Positions 43,470 to 51,746 of a DNA stretch of 64,000 nucleotides are shown one piece after another. The translations under genes were made by a program, and so were the position numbers. A model generated the notes under the pieces. The model ran no database searches, was not told the DNA's origin, and saw nothing but the letters and a program-made list of their open reading frames with translations. The stretch comes from Cyanobium sp. CH-040 (GTDB taxonomy: Bacteria > Cyanobacteriota > Cyanobacteriia > PCC-6307 > Cyanobiaceae), in contig NZ_JAGQCJ010000002.1 of the NCBI RefSeq assembly GCF_024346135.1, positions 124,001-188,000 of the forward strand. The letters run 5' to 3'. Within the stretch, counting starts at the first letter, position 1, and each line of letters begins with the position of its first letter.

Positions 43470-43490
43470 CAAAGGGCCGTTACACCTTTG
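43470..43490. promoter_or_regulatory. inverted repeat upstream of apcD
   Basis: CAAAGG and CCTTTG are perfect 6-base arms separated by nine bases, in the 118-base divergent region between rlmD and apcD. The spacer contains GTTACA, one half of the HLR1 (RpaB) motif, but the second half is not conserved. A possible -10 (TAGAGT) lies at 43523-43528, placing the repeat in an operator-like position. Confidence 0.4.
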
Positions 43491-43550
43491 TCAGCGCCGC
43501 CGAAGGGACTGGCCGGGCTCGATAGAGTGCGCGGGCATCTGGTCGCTGTG

Positions 43551-44045
43551 ATGAGCGTCGTTCGGGACCTGATTCTCCAGGCGGATGATCAACTGCGCTA
43601 TCCCAGCAGCGGAGAACTCCGCAGCATGGTGGATTTCCTCAGCGGCGGCTCCCGGCGGCTGGCGGTGGTGCGTGTGCTCACCGAGAACGAGAAGAAGATC
43701 GTCGACGAGGCCGCCAAGCAGCTCTTCGCCCGCAAGCCTGACTACGTGGCCCCCGGCGGCAACGCCTACGGCCAGAAGCAGCGTGCCCAGTGCCTGCGCG
43801 ACTACAGCTGGTATCTCCGGCTGGTGACCTACGGCGTGCTCGCCGGCAGCACCGAGCTGATCCAGAAGATCGGTCTGGAAGGTGCCCGAGAGATGTACAA
43901 CAGTCTCGGGGTGCCGATGCCCGGCATGGTGGAAGCCATGCGCACCATGAAGGATGCCGCCGTCGCCCTGCTCGGCACCGAGGAGGCCGCCCTGGCTGGT
44001 CCGTACTTCGACTTTTTGATCCAAGGCATGCAGACGCCCACCTGA
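43551..44045 (+). CDS. apcD: allophycocyanin B alpha subunit
   Basis: ApcD is the terminal emitter of the phycobilisome core that passes excitation to the photosystems. The 164-aa biliprotein has the chromophore cysteine at residue 81 ([14 protein letters not shown]) and the ApcD-like [12 protein letters not shown] and [37 protein letters not shown] segments (family alignment remembered, not computed). The start at ATG 43551 gives [18 protein letters not shown], the family N-terminus. A strong intrinsic terminator follows. It shows that the organism has a phycobilisome core. Confidence 0.95.
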   Translation: MSVVRDLILQADDQLRYPSSGELRSMVDFLSGGSRRLAVVRVLTENEKKIVDEAAKQLFARKPDYVAPGGNAYGQKQRAQCLRDYSWYLRLVTYGVLAGSTELIQKIGLEGAREMYNSLGVPMPGMVEAMRTMKDAAVALLGTEEAALAGPYFDFLIQGMQTPT

Positions 44046-44075
44046 CGTCCCCCTGCCCCCCATCGCTCCCCAGCA

Positions 44076-44112
44076 GACCCGGTCGGCTTCAAGTCGACCG
44101 GGTCTTTGCTTT
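44076..44112 (+). terminator. intrinsic terminator of apcD
   Basis: A perfect 10-bp stem (GACCCGGTCG with CGACCGGGTC) around a 9-base loop is followed by TTTGCTTT. It starts 31 bases after the apcD stop. Confidence 0.9.
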
Positions 44113-44911
44113 GGCCACCAGGCACGCGGGACCAGCATGACGAAACACGTGCATCTCAGGAGAGACCACGTTCGGGACTCATCCCAAGACCCTGATGCGA
44201 TATGTGCGCCGCGCCCTTGTCCATCGGTCCACGCCCAGTCCGGCGCGCCGAGGTGCTGATGGAGTTCATCCGGAGAACCTGTGGGCCTGACGGCACCCAG
44301 GCGGCGTCACTGCGCTCGTGCGACAAGAGTCCGGAATCGGTCCCGCCATCGGACTATGGATAAGTCTCTGATGGGACGGTCAAGGCATTGTGTTCAACAT
44401 CCCAATCGGCTGCGATTTCATCTGTCACGTCGTGTTCTTGGCCTGAGTCCGCCCCGCGTCCCGCCAAGGGCTTCTGTCCACTCGCGCAACTGTGTCTACC
44501 ACAGGTACGCAGAGAGCGAAACCACAGTATTGAAGGGCTTCGGCGAGCCCCCGTTTCTGGACTGGACAGGCGTCGATGGAGGGACTGGACAGTGTTAGGC
44601 CGCCGCGGGGAGAGGCGCAGGTCGAGGCAGTGCATCAGTCACTGGGGCATCCTGACCGGCTCTGCTGAGACCACCTGAGAGACCGGCAGCGAGACACGAC
44701 TGAGACGACTGGTCAGGGGTGAACAGTTGTGGCGCGCTTTCAGTCGCGGCAGTTCCGCCTCGGAGCCCAGGCACCCCTGGCCATGGCGGCAGCGTGGAAA
44801 GCTGACCAGCGGCCCACCGGATCGAGCGGCAGGACGGCAGGTCGCTTTGCTCTCATATGAGACTGGATGCGGGTCTGGCCTCGCGTCTCGCAAGCGGCAA
44901 GTGAGACGGCG
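44113..44911. other. gene-free region of about 800 bases
   Basis: Between the apcD terminator and the RHH/J-domain gene I find no coding sequence I can support. The short open frames (for example around 44281-44598 and 44388-44678, and 44354-44635 on the other strand) have no recognisable motifs, no credible ribosome binding sites and codon patterns unlike the neighbours. The stretch is visibly less GC-rich. No tRNA, tmRNA, RNase P or 6S RNA is apparent. It may be decayed DNA, a site of past insertion, or may hide an RNA. Confidence 0.6.
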
Positions 44912-45985
44912 TCAGGGAGTGCGGTAGAGCTCCTTGAGCAGCTGATAGGCCTCGTTCAGCCGGCGCATCGTCTCCTCCGAGCCGCCGGAATCGGGATGGT
45001 GGGCCAGCGCCAGCTGGCGGTAGGCCTCGCGGATCTCCGGCAGGGTGAGCCGGTGCCCGGGGGCCGTGGGCAACTGCAGCAGCCGGAGGGCTCCATGCAG
45101 CGTCATCGTGTGCTCGAGCGTCTGAAAGGAGGTTCCCTGTCGGCGGCGGCGGAAGCGATGCACGAAGCGCCGGATCAGGGTCGGCTGCCTCATCTCCAGG
45201 GTGGAGCCGCTGAAGGGGTCCTCGAGGATGCCGGCGGCAACCATCACCCGCTCGAAACTCGGTGGGCCGGCGGGCCAGGCAGGAGCGAGGCTGGCCATCA
45301 CCTCGCTGATCAGAGTCCAGCTGAAGGGGCGGCCTTCGCTCTGGTCGCACTGGGGCCAGATGTCCTGAGCAAGCCACACCATCGAAGCCTCCAGCACGGC
45401 GGCGCTGGCGGGCGTGCCATACACCTCCAGCCAGTGGCTGCCGGCACGGTCCAGGGCTCGCTCGATCACCTCAGTCCCGATCCGGGGCAACGGCTCGACG
45501 CCCGATGCCGTCGCTGCGGCCGGTCCCCGCAGGCTGTCTCGCACCTGCTCGGAGCGGCGCCGGACGAAACCCGGCAGATCGATGCCCTTGCTGCGGCCGG
45601 CTGATCCGCGCGAGCCGCCGGGGTGGTCGTCCCGTCCATCGACCCGCTGAGATCCGGCGCCTTCCGGTTCTGCGGAAATGTCCAGGTCGAGCACCAGTTC
45701 GCCACTGCCCTCGCGGGCCACCAGCACCAGGCCGCCACGCTCATCGAAGAGGCTCTGTTGCTCGCTTCCGGCCGGAGACTCCGAGGATGCCGCACCCACC
45801 ACGCCCGCGTCGGGCTGGGCATCGTCCGCAACCAGGATGTTGCGCAGCAGGCGCTCCACAATCGCGCCGCGGCTGCGCAGGCCGTATTCACCCTTGAGGG
45901 CGTCCAGCCGGGCCACCAGTTCAGCGCTGAGCTTGAGCTGGATGCTGCGCTGGTCAGGATGGGGTCGCTGGTCGTCCTCGCTCAC
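44912..45985 (-). CDS. ribbon-helix-helix N-terminus fused to a C-terminal J domain
   Basis: The 357-aa protein begins with an RHH-like segment (IQLKLSAELVARLDALKGEYGLRSRGA, about residues 15-50). It continues with a long Gly/Ser/Asp-rich linker, a central helical region (VIERALDRAGSHWLEVYG) and ends with a J domain (about residues 290-357) that has the HPD tripeptide in ALAHHPDSGG. J domains recruit and stimulate DnaK. The RHH end suggests DNA or protein binding. The J domain lies at the C-terminus, unlike canonical DnaJ. It starts 21 bases from the stop of the DUF3370 gene on the same strand. I do not recognise a characterised homologue. Confidence 0.75.
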   Translation of the reverse strand: MSEDDQRPHPDQRSIQLKLSAELVARLDALKGEYGLRSRGAIVERLLRNILVADDAQPDAGVVGAASSESPAGSEQQSLFDERGGLVLVAREGSGELVLDLDISAEPEGAGSQRVDGRDDHPGGSRGSAGRSKGIDLPGFVRRRSEQVRDSLRGPAAATASGVEPLPRIGTEVIERALDRAGSHWLEVYGTPASAAVLEASMVWLAQDIWPQCDQSEGRPFSWTLISEVMASLAPAWPAGPPSFERVMVAAGILEDPFSGSTLEMRQPTLIRRFVHRFRRRRQGTSFQTLEHTMTLHGALRLLQLPTAPGHRLTLPEIREAYRQLALAHHPDSGGSEETMRRLNEAYQLLKELYRTP

Positions 45986-46006
45986 GGGTGGTGCAGGCGG
46001 GCCGGC

Positions 46007-47608
46007 TCAGTTACCCATCAGCCCGCGCATCCGCTCCTGCTGGGCCTCCAGGGCGTCCTGGTAACGCTGGAGCAGATCGGCGTTGACTCCGGGCATGCGG
46101 GCCGGTGCCGCCTGCGGCAGAGTCAGTGGCGGTCGGTAGACCGGCTGAGGGGCAGTCGCAGCCGGAGGGATCACCGCAGGGGCGGGCCTGGCCGGGGCCG
46201 GGGCGGGACGAACCTGGGGCTGAAGCTGTGGCTGGGGCGGTGCTGCAGCCGTCTGGGCCCCCGGCGCTGGCTGCATTGCTTCCTGCACACGCTGCCGCTC
46301 CAGCACCATCGCCAGCTGGCTGGACGGTACGACGCTGAGCAGATGACCCGGCGTGGCGTCGGCCGGGTAGACCATGCTCACGCGCACGGGGTTGGTCACA
46401 CCGGGTTCAAGGTTGAGCGTGGTGAGGCCGACGCTCTGACCGGAGCGCATGCCCACATGCATCTCTTCCAGCCCGTCGCGGGTGCGCACCTGAAGCGAAC
46501 CGCGGAAGGCCGTGAAGGCAGGGCTGCCGGCGGCGGCGCTGGGGTGGCTGAGCACCAGTTCGTAGGGGCCCTGGCCGTAGAGATCGAGATCGACATCGAA
46601 GCGCACGCCGTAGGTGCCCACGTTGTCCAGGGCGGAATCGACCATGCGCACGGCCAGGGGGTTCACCTGCACCTCGCGGGTGCCGAAGTGATGCCGGTTC
46701 GTGCTCGTGAAGGGCACATGCAGTGGACCCTGGGCCCGCAGATCGTGGCGCAGGCGGGCCTGATAGGCATCACCGATCGCCACACCACCGACGCGGGAGA
46801 ACACCCGGCGTGCCTGGATGTCGTTGAGCATGCCCAGGTACACCCGGCCGGGCGCCAGACGGCGCTGATCGAGGACGGCCACCAGGTCGGCATCGCTGCT
46901 CGGGTTGGAGGCGGCGACCACGGCCATCTGGAAGGGGCCGTCGCTGCGGCCCCGCAGCAGGGCGTTGGCGATGCCCAGGGCCGGCAGCTGGGTGCGCAGC
47001 AGCACGATGCGGCTGCGGGGTGGAATCACCACCGCCTGGGTGAGCTCACGGTCCAGGCGTTCGCGCAGCATCTGCACCGCCGTGGCGTCGCCGGGGCCCG
47101 TGTTCCAGGGCCGGACGCCCAGCGGCCTCACGCCCATCTTGTGCTCGCCGAGGTAGGGAGCCTGGAAGCTGTTGCGCACCGCGCCGCGGTCGAAGCGCAC
47201 CTGCACGGGGCGCTGGCCGGGGTTGATCAGAATCAGCCCCAGGGTGAGTTCGGTGCGACGATCCTGCGGGCGGATCTGGCGCCTGTACTCGGGAAAGTAC
47301 TTGTGGTGCATGTGCACCCCGAAGTCACCGTTGAAGGTGTAGGTGGCGTTCTGGAGGCGCTGGCCGGTCTCCGCCGCGTAGGCCACACCCGGTTCGGTGC
47401 TGATCAGGATGCCGGGGCCGACCACCTCCTCCGGCTGGTTGGAGTGCAGCACGGGCACCGCATTGAAGGAGCCCTGCAGCGGCCTGGCCCGCTGGCCGGC
47501 CATCAGCTCCACGAAGGCATGGGCCGGGGCCGCCGGAGCCAGCACTGCCACCGCCAGCAGCGCTGCTGTGAGGGGATGCAGGTGGGAGGTCGGGACGGGA
47601 GAGGTCAA
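46007..47608 (-). CDS. DUF3370-family exported protein
   Basis: The 533-aa protein starts at TTG 47608 with a signal peptide (LTAALLAVAVLAPAAPAHA-F). The mature part carries the DUF3370 pattern: FVELMAGQRARPLQGSFNAVPVLHSN near the N-terminus and NGDFGVHMHHKYFPEYR. A Pro/Ala-rich segment near residues 430-500 leads to a short C-terminal helix. DUF3370 proteins are cyanobacterial and their function is unknown. Being exported, it probably acts in the periplasm, lumen or cell envelope. It precedes the RHH/J-domain gene by 21 bases, so the two may be cotranscribed. Confidence 0.8.
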   Translation of the reverse strand: MTSPVPTSHLHPLTAALLAVAVLAPAAPAHAFVELMAGQRARPLQGSFNAVPVLHSNQPEEVVGPGILISTEPGVAYAAETGQRLQNATYTFNGDFGVHMHHKYFPEYRRQIRPQDRRTELTLGLILINPGQRPVQVRFDRGAVRNSFQAPYLGEHKMGVRPLGVRPWNTGPGDATAVQMLRERLDRELTQAVVIPPRSRIVLLRTQLPALGIANALLRGRSDGPFQMAVVAASNPSSDADLVAVLDQRRLAPGRVYLGMLNDIQARRVFSRVGGVAIGDAYQARLRHDLRAQGPLHVPFTSTNRHHFGTREVQVNPLAVRMVDSALDNVGTYGVRFDVDLDLYGQGPYELVLSHPSAAAGSPAFTAFRGSLQVRTRDGLEEMHVGMRSGQSVGLTTLNLEPGVTNPVRVSMVYPADATPGHLLSVVPSSQLAMVLERQRVQEAMQPAPGAQTAAAPPQPQLQPQVRPAPAPARPAPAVIPPAATAPQPVYRPPLTLPQAAPARMPGVNADLLQRYQDALEAQQERMRGLMGN

Positions 47609-47833
47609 ATGCTGCAGGGAGAAATGGACGGAAGACTGGCCGGCCAGCCGGGGCGGGGCGCCTCAGCCTGGAGGGTGGCGAGGGGGTCCGGAACACCGGG
47701 CTGAGGCGGTTCGGGATTCAGACCCATGACCCCGCACCCACGCATGCCCGTCTTGCCCATGCCCCTCCTGCGCGCTGCCACCGTTGCCATGGTCGCGTCC
47801 TGGCCGGAACCGGTGATGGCTCTCGATCAGGGC

Positions 47834-47863
47834 GCCGGGCTGGCTAGAACCAGCAAAGCCGGC
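47834..47863. other. hairpin just before the 47874 ORF
   Basis: GCCGG-GCTGG, loop CTAGAA, then CCAGC-AAAG-CCGGC form a two-part stem of 10 bp with one 4-base bulge. It ends 10 bases before the ATG at 47874, so it would shield the ribosome binding region in the mRNA. Confidence 0.5.
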
Positions 47864-47873
47864 ACAGTTTGAC

Positions 47874-48068
47874 ATGTTTCCCCCATTCGCTTGCTGCAGC
47901 GATGACGGTCCCGCCGGCAACGGCCTGCGACGCCACCAGGAACGCAAGCTGCGCATGCTGCGCTTCTGGCGGGATGGCGCCGAGCGTCAGCTGGCTGCGC
48001 TCGACGCGGCGATCAGCACCCTGGAGCGGCAGATGCAGCGCGACCAGCCCCGGCAGCAGGACAGCTGA
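47874..48068 (+). CDS. small conserved cyanobacterial protein
   Basis: The 64-aa protein has a C-terminal helical core (HQERKLRMLRFWRDGAERQL and LDAAISTLERQMQRD) resembling small picocyanobacterial hypotheticals. The N-terminus (FPPFACCSDD) is unlike the rest and may not be translated; inner starts are not obvious. Its 3' end overlaps the 3' end of the sigma factor gene by 56 bases. No known domain. Function unknown. Confidence 0.55.
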   Translation: MFPPFACCSDDGPAGNGLRRHQERKLRMLRFWRDGAERQLAALDAAISTLERQMQRDQPRQQDS

Positions 48069-48786
48069 GCAGACCCCGCAGCTGCTCCAGACCGCGGCGC
48101 AGCCGGCGCTGCACCGTCATCGGACTCACCTTCAGAGCCTCGGCGGTGCGCCGGTAGCTCCAGCCCGTGAGCACCACGCGCTCCACCACGGTGCGCAGGG
48201 GCTCCTCGAGGCTGCCCAGCAACGCCAGCAACTGCTGGGCACGCTCGTCCGGCTCGCCAGATCCAGTAGCCGATGCTGAAGCACGGCCTTGGGCTTCATC
48301 CGCCATCCCCTCCTCGAGGCTGAGGGGCCGCTGCAGGTCAGCCGTGGCCTCCAGGTCCTGCCACTGCCGGGGGCTGAGGCCCAGGGCGCCGCGCAGCTGC
48401 GCCGCCGTCGGCTCGGTGCCGTGCCTGGCGGTCCACTCTCGGCGCAGGCACCTGAGCTGGTGGCGCCGTTCCTCCAGCCGGCGGGGCAACCGCACCGGGG
48501 CCGCCAGGTCGCGCAGGTAATGGAGGATGGCGCCACGCACATGGGGCCGGGCGAAGGCGGCAAAGGGCGTGCCGCTGCCCGGGCGGTAGAGCTCGGCGGC
48601 CCGCAGCAGTCCCAGCAATCCCACCTGGGTGAGGTCGTCAAGCGGTTCGGCGCAGCGCTGGTGGTAGTGCAGCGCGATCGGCCGCACCAGCTCGCGGTAG
48701 GCCTCGATGCGCTCGTTGCGGCGGGCGATGCAGCGTGGCTGAGCCGGGCGGCAGCAACGGCCCGGACGGGCGGTGACGGTGGACAT
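48013..48786 (-). CDS. RNA polymerase sigma-70 factor, group 3 (SigF-like)
   Basis: The 257-aa sigma factor has region 2 (LIALHYHQRCAEPLDDLTQVGLLGLLRAAELYRPGSGTPF-type pattern; DDLTQVGLLGLLRA seen near residue 50), region 3 (GALGLSPRQWQDLEA) and region 4 with a helix-turn-helix (SYRRTAEALKVSPMTVQRRLRRGLEQL). It lacks the region 1 typical of group 1 factors. The group 3 assignment suggests stress- or surface-related genes as targets, as for cyanobacterial SigF, but the target set cannot be read here. No anti-sigma partner is visible. Confidence 0.85.
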   Translation of the reverse strand: MSTVTARPGRCCRPAQPRCIARRNERIEAYRELVRPIALHYHQRCAEPLDDLTQVGLLGLLRAAELYRPGSGTPFAAFARPHVRGAILHYLRDLAAPVRLPRRLEERRHQLRCLRREWTARHGTEPTAAQLRGALGLSPRQWQDLEATADLQRPLSLEEGMADEAQGRASASATGSGEPDERAQQLLALLGSLEEPLRTVVERVVLTGWSYRRTAEALKVSPMTVQRRLRRGLEQLRGLLSCPAAGAGRAASAAPGC

Positions 48787-48905
48787 AACAGTGGTTGGAA
48801 AGAAAGGGGACGACGACCGCTGCGGCCGTGTCTCTTTCCACGAAGCGTCAGCTGCCGGTGCATGCGCAACCGTGAAAACACGGAATCCAGCGGCGTGAGC
48901 GGATC

Positions 48906-49766
48906 TCAGCAGGCCCGGGGCGTACTCACCAGGCGCAGCAGTTCCCAGGCCCCGTGTTCCAGCAGCCAGGCCAGGTCGGAGCGCTCGGTGACCAGCAGGT
49001 AGCCGGCAAAGCCGAGGGCATTGATGCTGAAACCGGCGCAGTGCTCCCGTTCACGCCGCACCGTGAGGAACCAGTGGTCCTCGAACAGCAGGTTGTAGGG
49101 ATGCCGGGGCTGCGGGTCGTGCTGCGGATCCCCCAGCTCCAGCTCCCCGGCATGGGCCTGGTAGAGCCGCTGGAGCTCCTCGGCCCTGGCCGCCTCGCTC
49201 GCCCCGGGGTGGCCGTGCACACGGGGGCTGAGGGCATAGCGCCAGGGCCAGGGAGGCGTCTCCGCGCCTTCGAGCTGGGCGCGCAGCAGGGGCGCCAGGG
49301 GGCAGCTGGACTCGTGGCCGTGGCGGGGGAGCAGCTGCAGGTGCCGGTGGGGCTGGCTGGCCCCGGCGGCGGCGCAGCTGTTGAAGAACCACAGGCCGCC
49401 GGTGTCGGCCGCCACGTGGGCGACCGCCTGCCAGTCGAGCGACCTGAGCCAGCCCGACTGGGGGTGCCACTGCTGGGTGATCAGCAGGATGTGGCCGGGC
49501 TGCACGGGGTACTTGTTGAGCAGCACCACGTGCTGCTCTCCCAGCCGCCGCACCTCCAGCTCGGGTTCCCAGGGCAGGAAGGGGTTCGGTCTGGGCCCGC
49601 CGGCCCGCAGATGGGCCGGGGTGCGGCTGAGCAGGCGCCGCAGGGTGAAGGGGGCCAGGGGCGGATGTTGCAGCGGCTCGGTGCTCAGCGGCACGAGTGC
49701 TGCGCAGGCCTGAGCCGTGCGGGAGCGGGCCAGGGCCTCGCGCCAGAGCTGTTCAGCCCGCCGCAC
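48906..49766 (-). CDS. ATP adenylyltransferase (Ap4A phosphorylase)
   Basis: The 286-aa protein, from GTG 49766, degrades diadenosine tetraphosphate, a stress alarmone, by phosphorolysis. It has a HIT-type motif SQPHRHLQLLP (near residue 145) and the family segments NPFLPWEPELEVRRLG and HPYNLLFEDHWFLTV. The frame is open to 49835 without a clearly better start. GTG 49766 overlaps the SpoIID gene by 14 bases. It is the last gene of the gpsA-phzF-spoIID run. Confidence 0.85.
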   Translation of the reverse strand: MRRAEQLWREALARSRTAQACAALVPLSTEPLQHPPLAPFTLRRLLSRTPAHLRAGGPRPNPFLPWEPELEVRRLGEQHVVLLNKYPVQPGHILLITQQWHPQSGWLRSLDWQAVAHVAADTGGLWFFNSCAAAGASQPHRHLQLLPRHGHESSCPLAPLLRAQLEGAETPPWPWRYALSPRVHGHPGASEAARAEELQRLYQAHAGELELGDPQHDPQPRHPYNLLFEDHWFLTVRREREHCAGFSINALGFAGYLLVTERSDLAWLLEHGAWELLRLVSTPRAC

Positions 49767-50721
49767 CGGCCTTGAGGCGGGCCAGGGAGGCGCCCTGGTA
49801 ATAGTGCCCGAGGATCTGGTTGTAGGTGTAGCCACGCAGGGCCAGGTCCTGGGCTCCGTGCTGACTCATGCTCGCCCCCAGATGGCCGTGGGCCTCCACC
49901 GTGATCTGGTAGGTGGCGGCGTAGAGGCTCTCGACGATGGCTCCCTGGTAGCTGAGGATCAGACCGGCGGTGCTGGCGGTGGCATGGCGGGTGCGCTCGT
50001 TGACGCTGGTAAGTCCGCGGTAGGCCTGCCAGCGGGTGGTATCTCCCAGGTGCCAGTGGGGATCGGCGGGACGGGCCATGTGCGCCAGGGCATAGGAGCG
50101 GGCTGCCACGGCCTGGGCCCGGAGAGCCTCCATCGACCAGCTGGTGGGCATCTCCGCACCCACCACCGAACTGATGTAGGTCTCCAGGCCGAGATGGTTC
50201 ACCAGTCGCAGGCGGCCGTCCTGCTGCAGCAGCCGCAGCCGTCCGGCGTAGGGCTGGCCGTTCACCAGCAGGGCTTGGCCGCTGGTCTGCAGCCAGGCCT
50301 CCGGTCCAGCCGCCCAGATCCCGCCGAGCTCCACCGCCTCACCGGGGCCGCCCTGCTGGAGCACGGCGCCGTCGCGGCTGAGCAGCTGCCAGGGCCCACG
50401 GGCGGAAAGCGAAGGGGAGGAGCCGGCACCCAGCAGCGCCACACGGATCTCCAGATCAACAGGGGCGGCGGCGGCCGGCTCGACCAGGGTGGGAACACCG
50501 GCGGCGCCGTTCCGGATGGGGGCCTCGCCGGCGTCGGCTTCGGCCCGCTGGGCCTGGAACGCGCGCAGCTGTTCGGCGCTGCTGTAGGTGTCGGGCGGGC
50601 TGGCCGGGGCGGGCATGTCCAGCAGGGTGTCGAGCAGATCTCCCTGCGTCACCGCGTGGGGTCTGGGGGCCAGGCTCTGGGCCAGGTAGCCGACGCTCAG
50701 GGCCACCACCGCCATGGGCAT
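49753..50721 (-). CDS. SpoIID/LytB-domain protein
   Basis: The 322-aa protein has an N-terminal hydrophobic anchor (AMPMAVVALSVGYLAQSL), a region with the SpoIID core NHLGLETYISSVVGAEMPTSW (about residues 185-205) and RAQAVAARSYAL, and the GHLGASMSQHGAQDLA end. In Bacillus SpoIID strips peptidoglycan during engulfment. Cyanobacterial homologues have no sporulation role and probably trim glycan strands. In-frame ATGs at 50721 and 50715 and a GTG at 50727 are possible starts. It lies between phzF and the Ap4A phosphorylase. Confidence 0.85.
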   Translation of the reverse strand: MPMAVVALSVGYLAQSLAPRPHAVTQGDLLDTLLDMPAPASPPDTYSSAEQLRAFQAQRAEADAGEAPIRNGAAGVPTLVEPAAAAPVDLEIRVALLGAGSSPSLSARGPWQLLSRDGAVLQQGGPGEAVELGGIWAAGPEAWLQTSGQALLVNGQPYAGRLRLLQQDGRLRLVNHLGLETYISSVVGAEMPTSWSMEALRAQAVAARSYALAHMARPADPHWHLGDTTRWQAYRGLTSVNERTRHATASTAGLILSYQGAIVESLYAATYQITVEAHGHLGASMSQHGAQDLALRGYTYNQILGHYYQGASLARLKAGAAG

Positions 50722-50759
50722 GGCCACCAGGAGCTGCGGGGAGAACGGCGACCGCAGCC

Positions 50760-51746
50760 TCAGTCCAGCAGGGAACGCCAGACGTCCTCGGCCAGTCCAG
50801 GCCAATCCTGCTGATGATCGGCTGTGGACGGCGGCACGGAGGGCGCCGAAGGCCGCCCCGGCCCGGCGCAGGGTTCCAGCCGCAAGGTTCCGTCCCACAG
50901 AAGATGACCAGTTCCGCACAGGCGGATCATGCCTGAAGACGCCGGTTCGCACACCATTCCCCCGGGTCTTGGGGAACACTGCCAGCCCACCACGTCCCTG
51001 CGGCCCAGCTGTTGCAGCCACCAGGGAGCCACCAGCGCATGGGCCGAACCGGTGACGGGATCTTCGGGAATCCCCAGGCCGGGCGCGAAGAAGCGCAGCT
51101 GGTAGTGGCTGGCTCGCCCGACCACGGTGGGGGCCTGCGCTGGCGGGAGCGCCTGCATCAGCACCAGGCCGGGCCGCGCCTCCGCCGGTAGGGTGTCGAC
51201 CGCGGCCGTCAGCCCGGCCAGCGGCGCCTGCGGCGTCAGCAGCACCACCCGGTAGTCGAGGCTCGGCGCCTGCCAGCAGCCCAGCGGTTCGGCCAGTCCC
51301 TGGTGCCGCAGCCAGTCCAGCAGGGGCTGGCTGGGGCTCAGGGGCTCAAGGGGGCTCGAGGGCAGCACGATCCGGGCCAGGGCGGGCTGCGTGGCATCGA
51401 GTTCCACGGACAGCGGCCCGCTGCGGCTGTGCAGGGCGGCAGCGGCGCCGGGGGCCAGCAGCTGCCAGTGGCCCAGCGCCAGCGTGGCCGCCAGGGTGGC
51501 GTGGCCGCAGAGCTTCACCTCGCAGGCGGGCGTGAACCAGCGCAGCAGCCAGCGCTCCCCGTCCCGCAGCAGGAATGCCGTTTCCGACTGGTTGAGGCTG
51601 CGGGCCACTGCCTGCAGGGCCTGGTCGGCGAGGGGCTCGCCCAGCAGCACCACGGCGGCGCCGTTGCCGCTGCAGGGGCGTTCGGCGAAGGCCTCCACCA
51701 GCAGCGCGGGGAGCCCGAAGGCGCATCCGGCGATGGAGGGGCTCAT
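50760..51746 (-). CDS. PhzF-family isomerase
   Basis: The 328-aa protein belongs to the PhzF/diaminopimelate epimerase-like fold. It has CSGNGAAVVLLGEP near residue 25, the family Glu context SETAFLL, LCGHATLAA near residue 79, and the C-terminal-half motif PEDPVTGSAHALVAPWW. PhzF in Pseudomonas isomerises a phenazine precursor; most relatives have unknown substrates, and there are no phenazine genes here. It overlaps gpsA by four bases and precedes spoIID. The C-terminal tail after residue 290 is Pro/Ser-rich. Confidence 0.85.
   Translation of the reverse strand: MSPSIAGCAFGLPALLVEAFAERPCSGNGAAVVLLGEPLADQALQAVARSLNQSETAFLLRDGERWLLRWFTPACEVKLCGHATLAATLALGHWQLLAPGAAAALHSRSGPLSVELDATQPALARIVLPSSPLEPLSPSQPLLDWLRHQGLAEPLGCWQAPSLDYRVVLLTPQAPLAGLTAAVDTLPAEARPGLVLMQALPPAQAPTVVGRASHYQLRFFAPGLGIPEDPVTGSAHALVAPWWLQQLGRRDVVGWQCSPRPGGMVCEPASSGMIRLCGTGHLLWDGTLRLEPCAGPGRPSAPSVPPSTADHQQDWPGLAEDVWRSLLD

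Noticed and set aside
43479-43494. Full HLR1 (RpaB) site in front of apcD
   Set aside because: Only the first GTTACA half matches; the second half does not.
44388-44678. Short open frames in the gap after apcD
   Set aside because: No ribosome binding site, no domain, codon use unlike neighbours; treated as non-coding.
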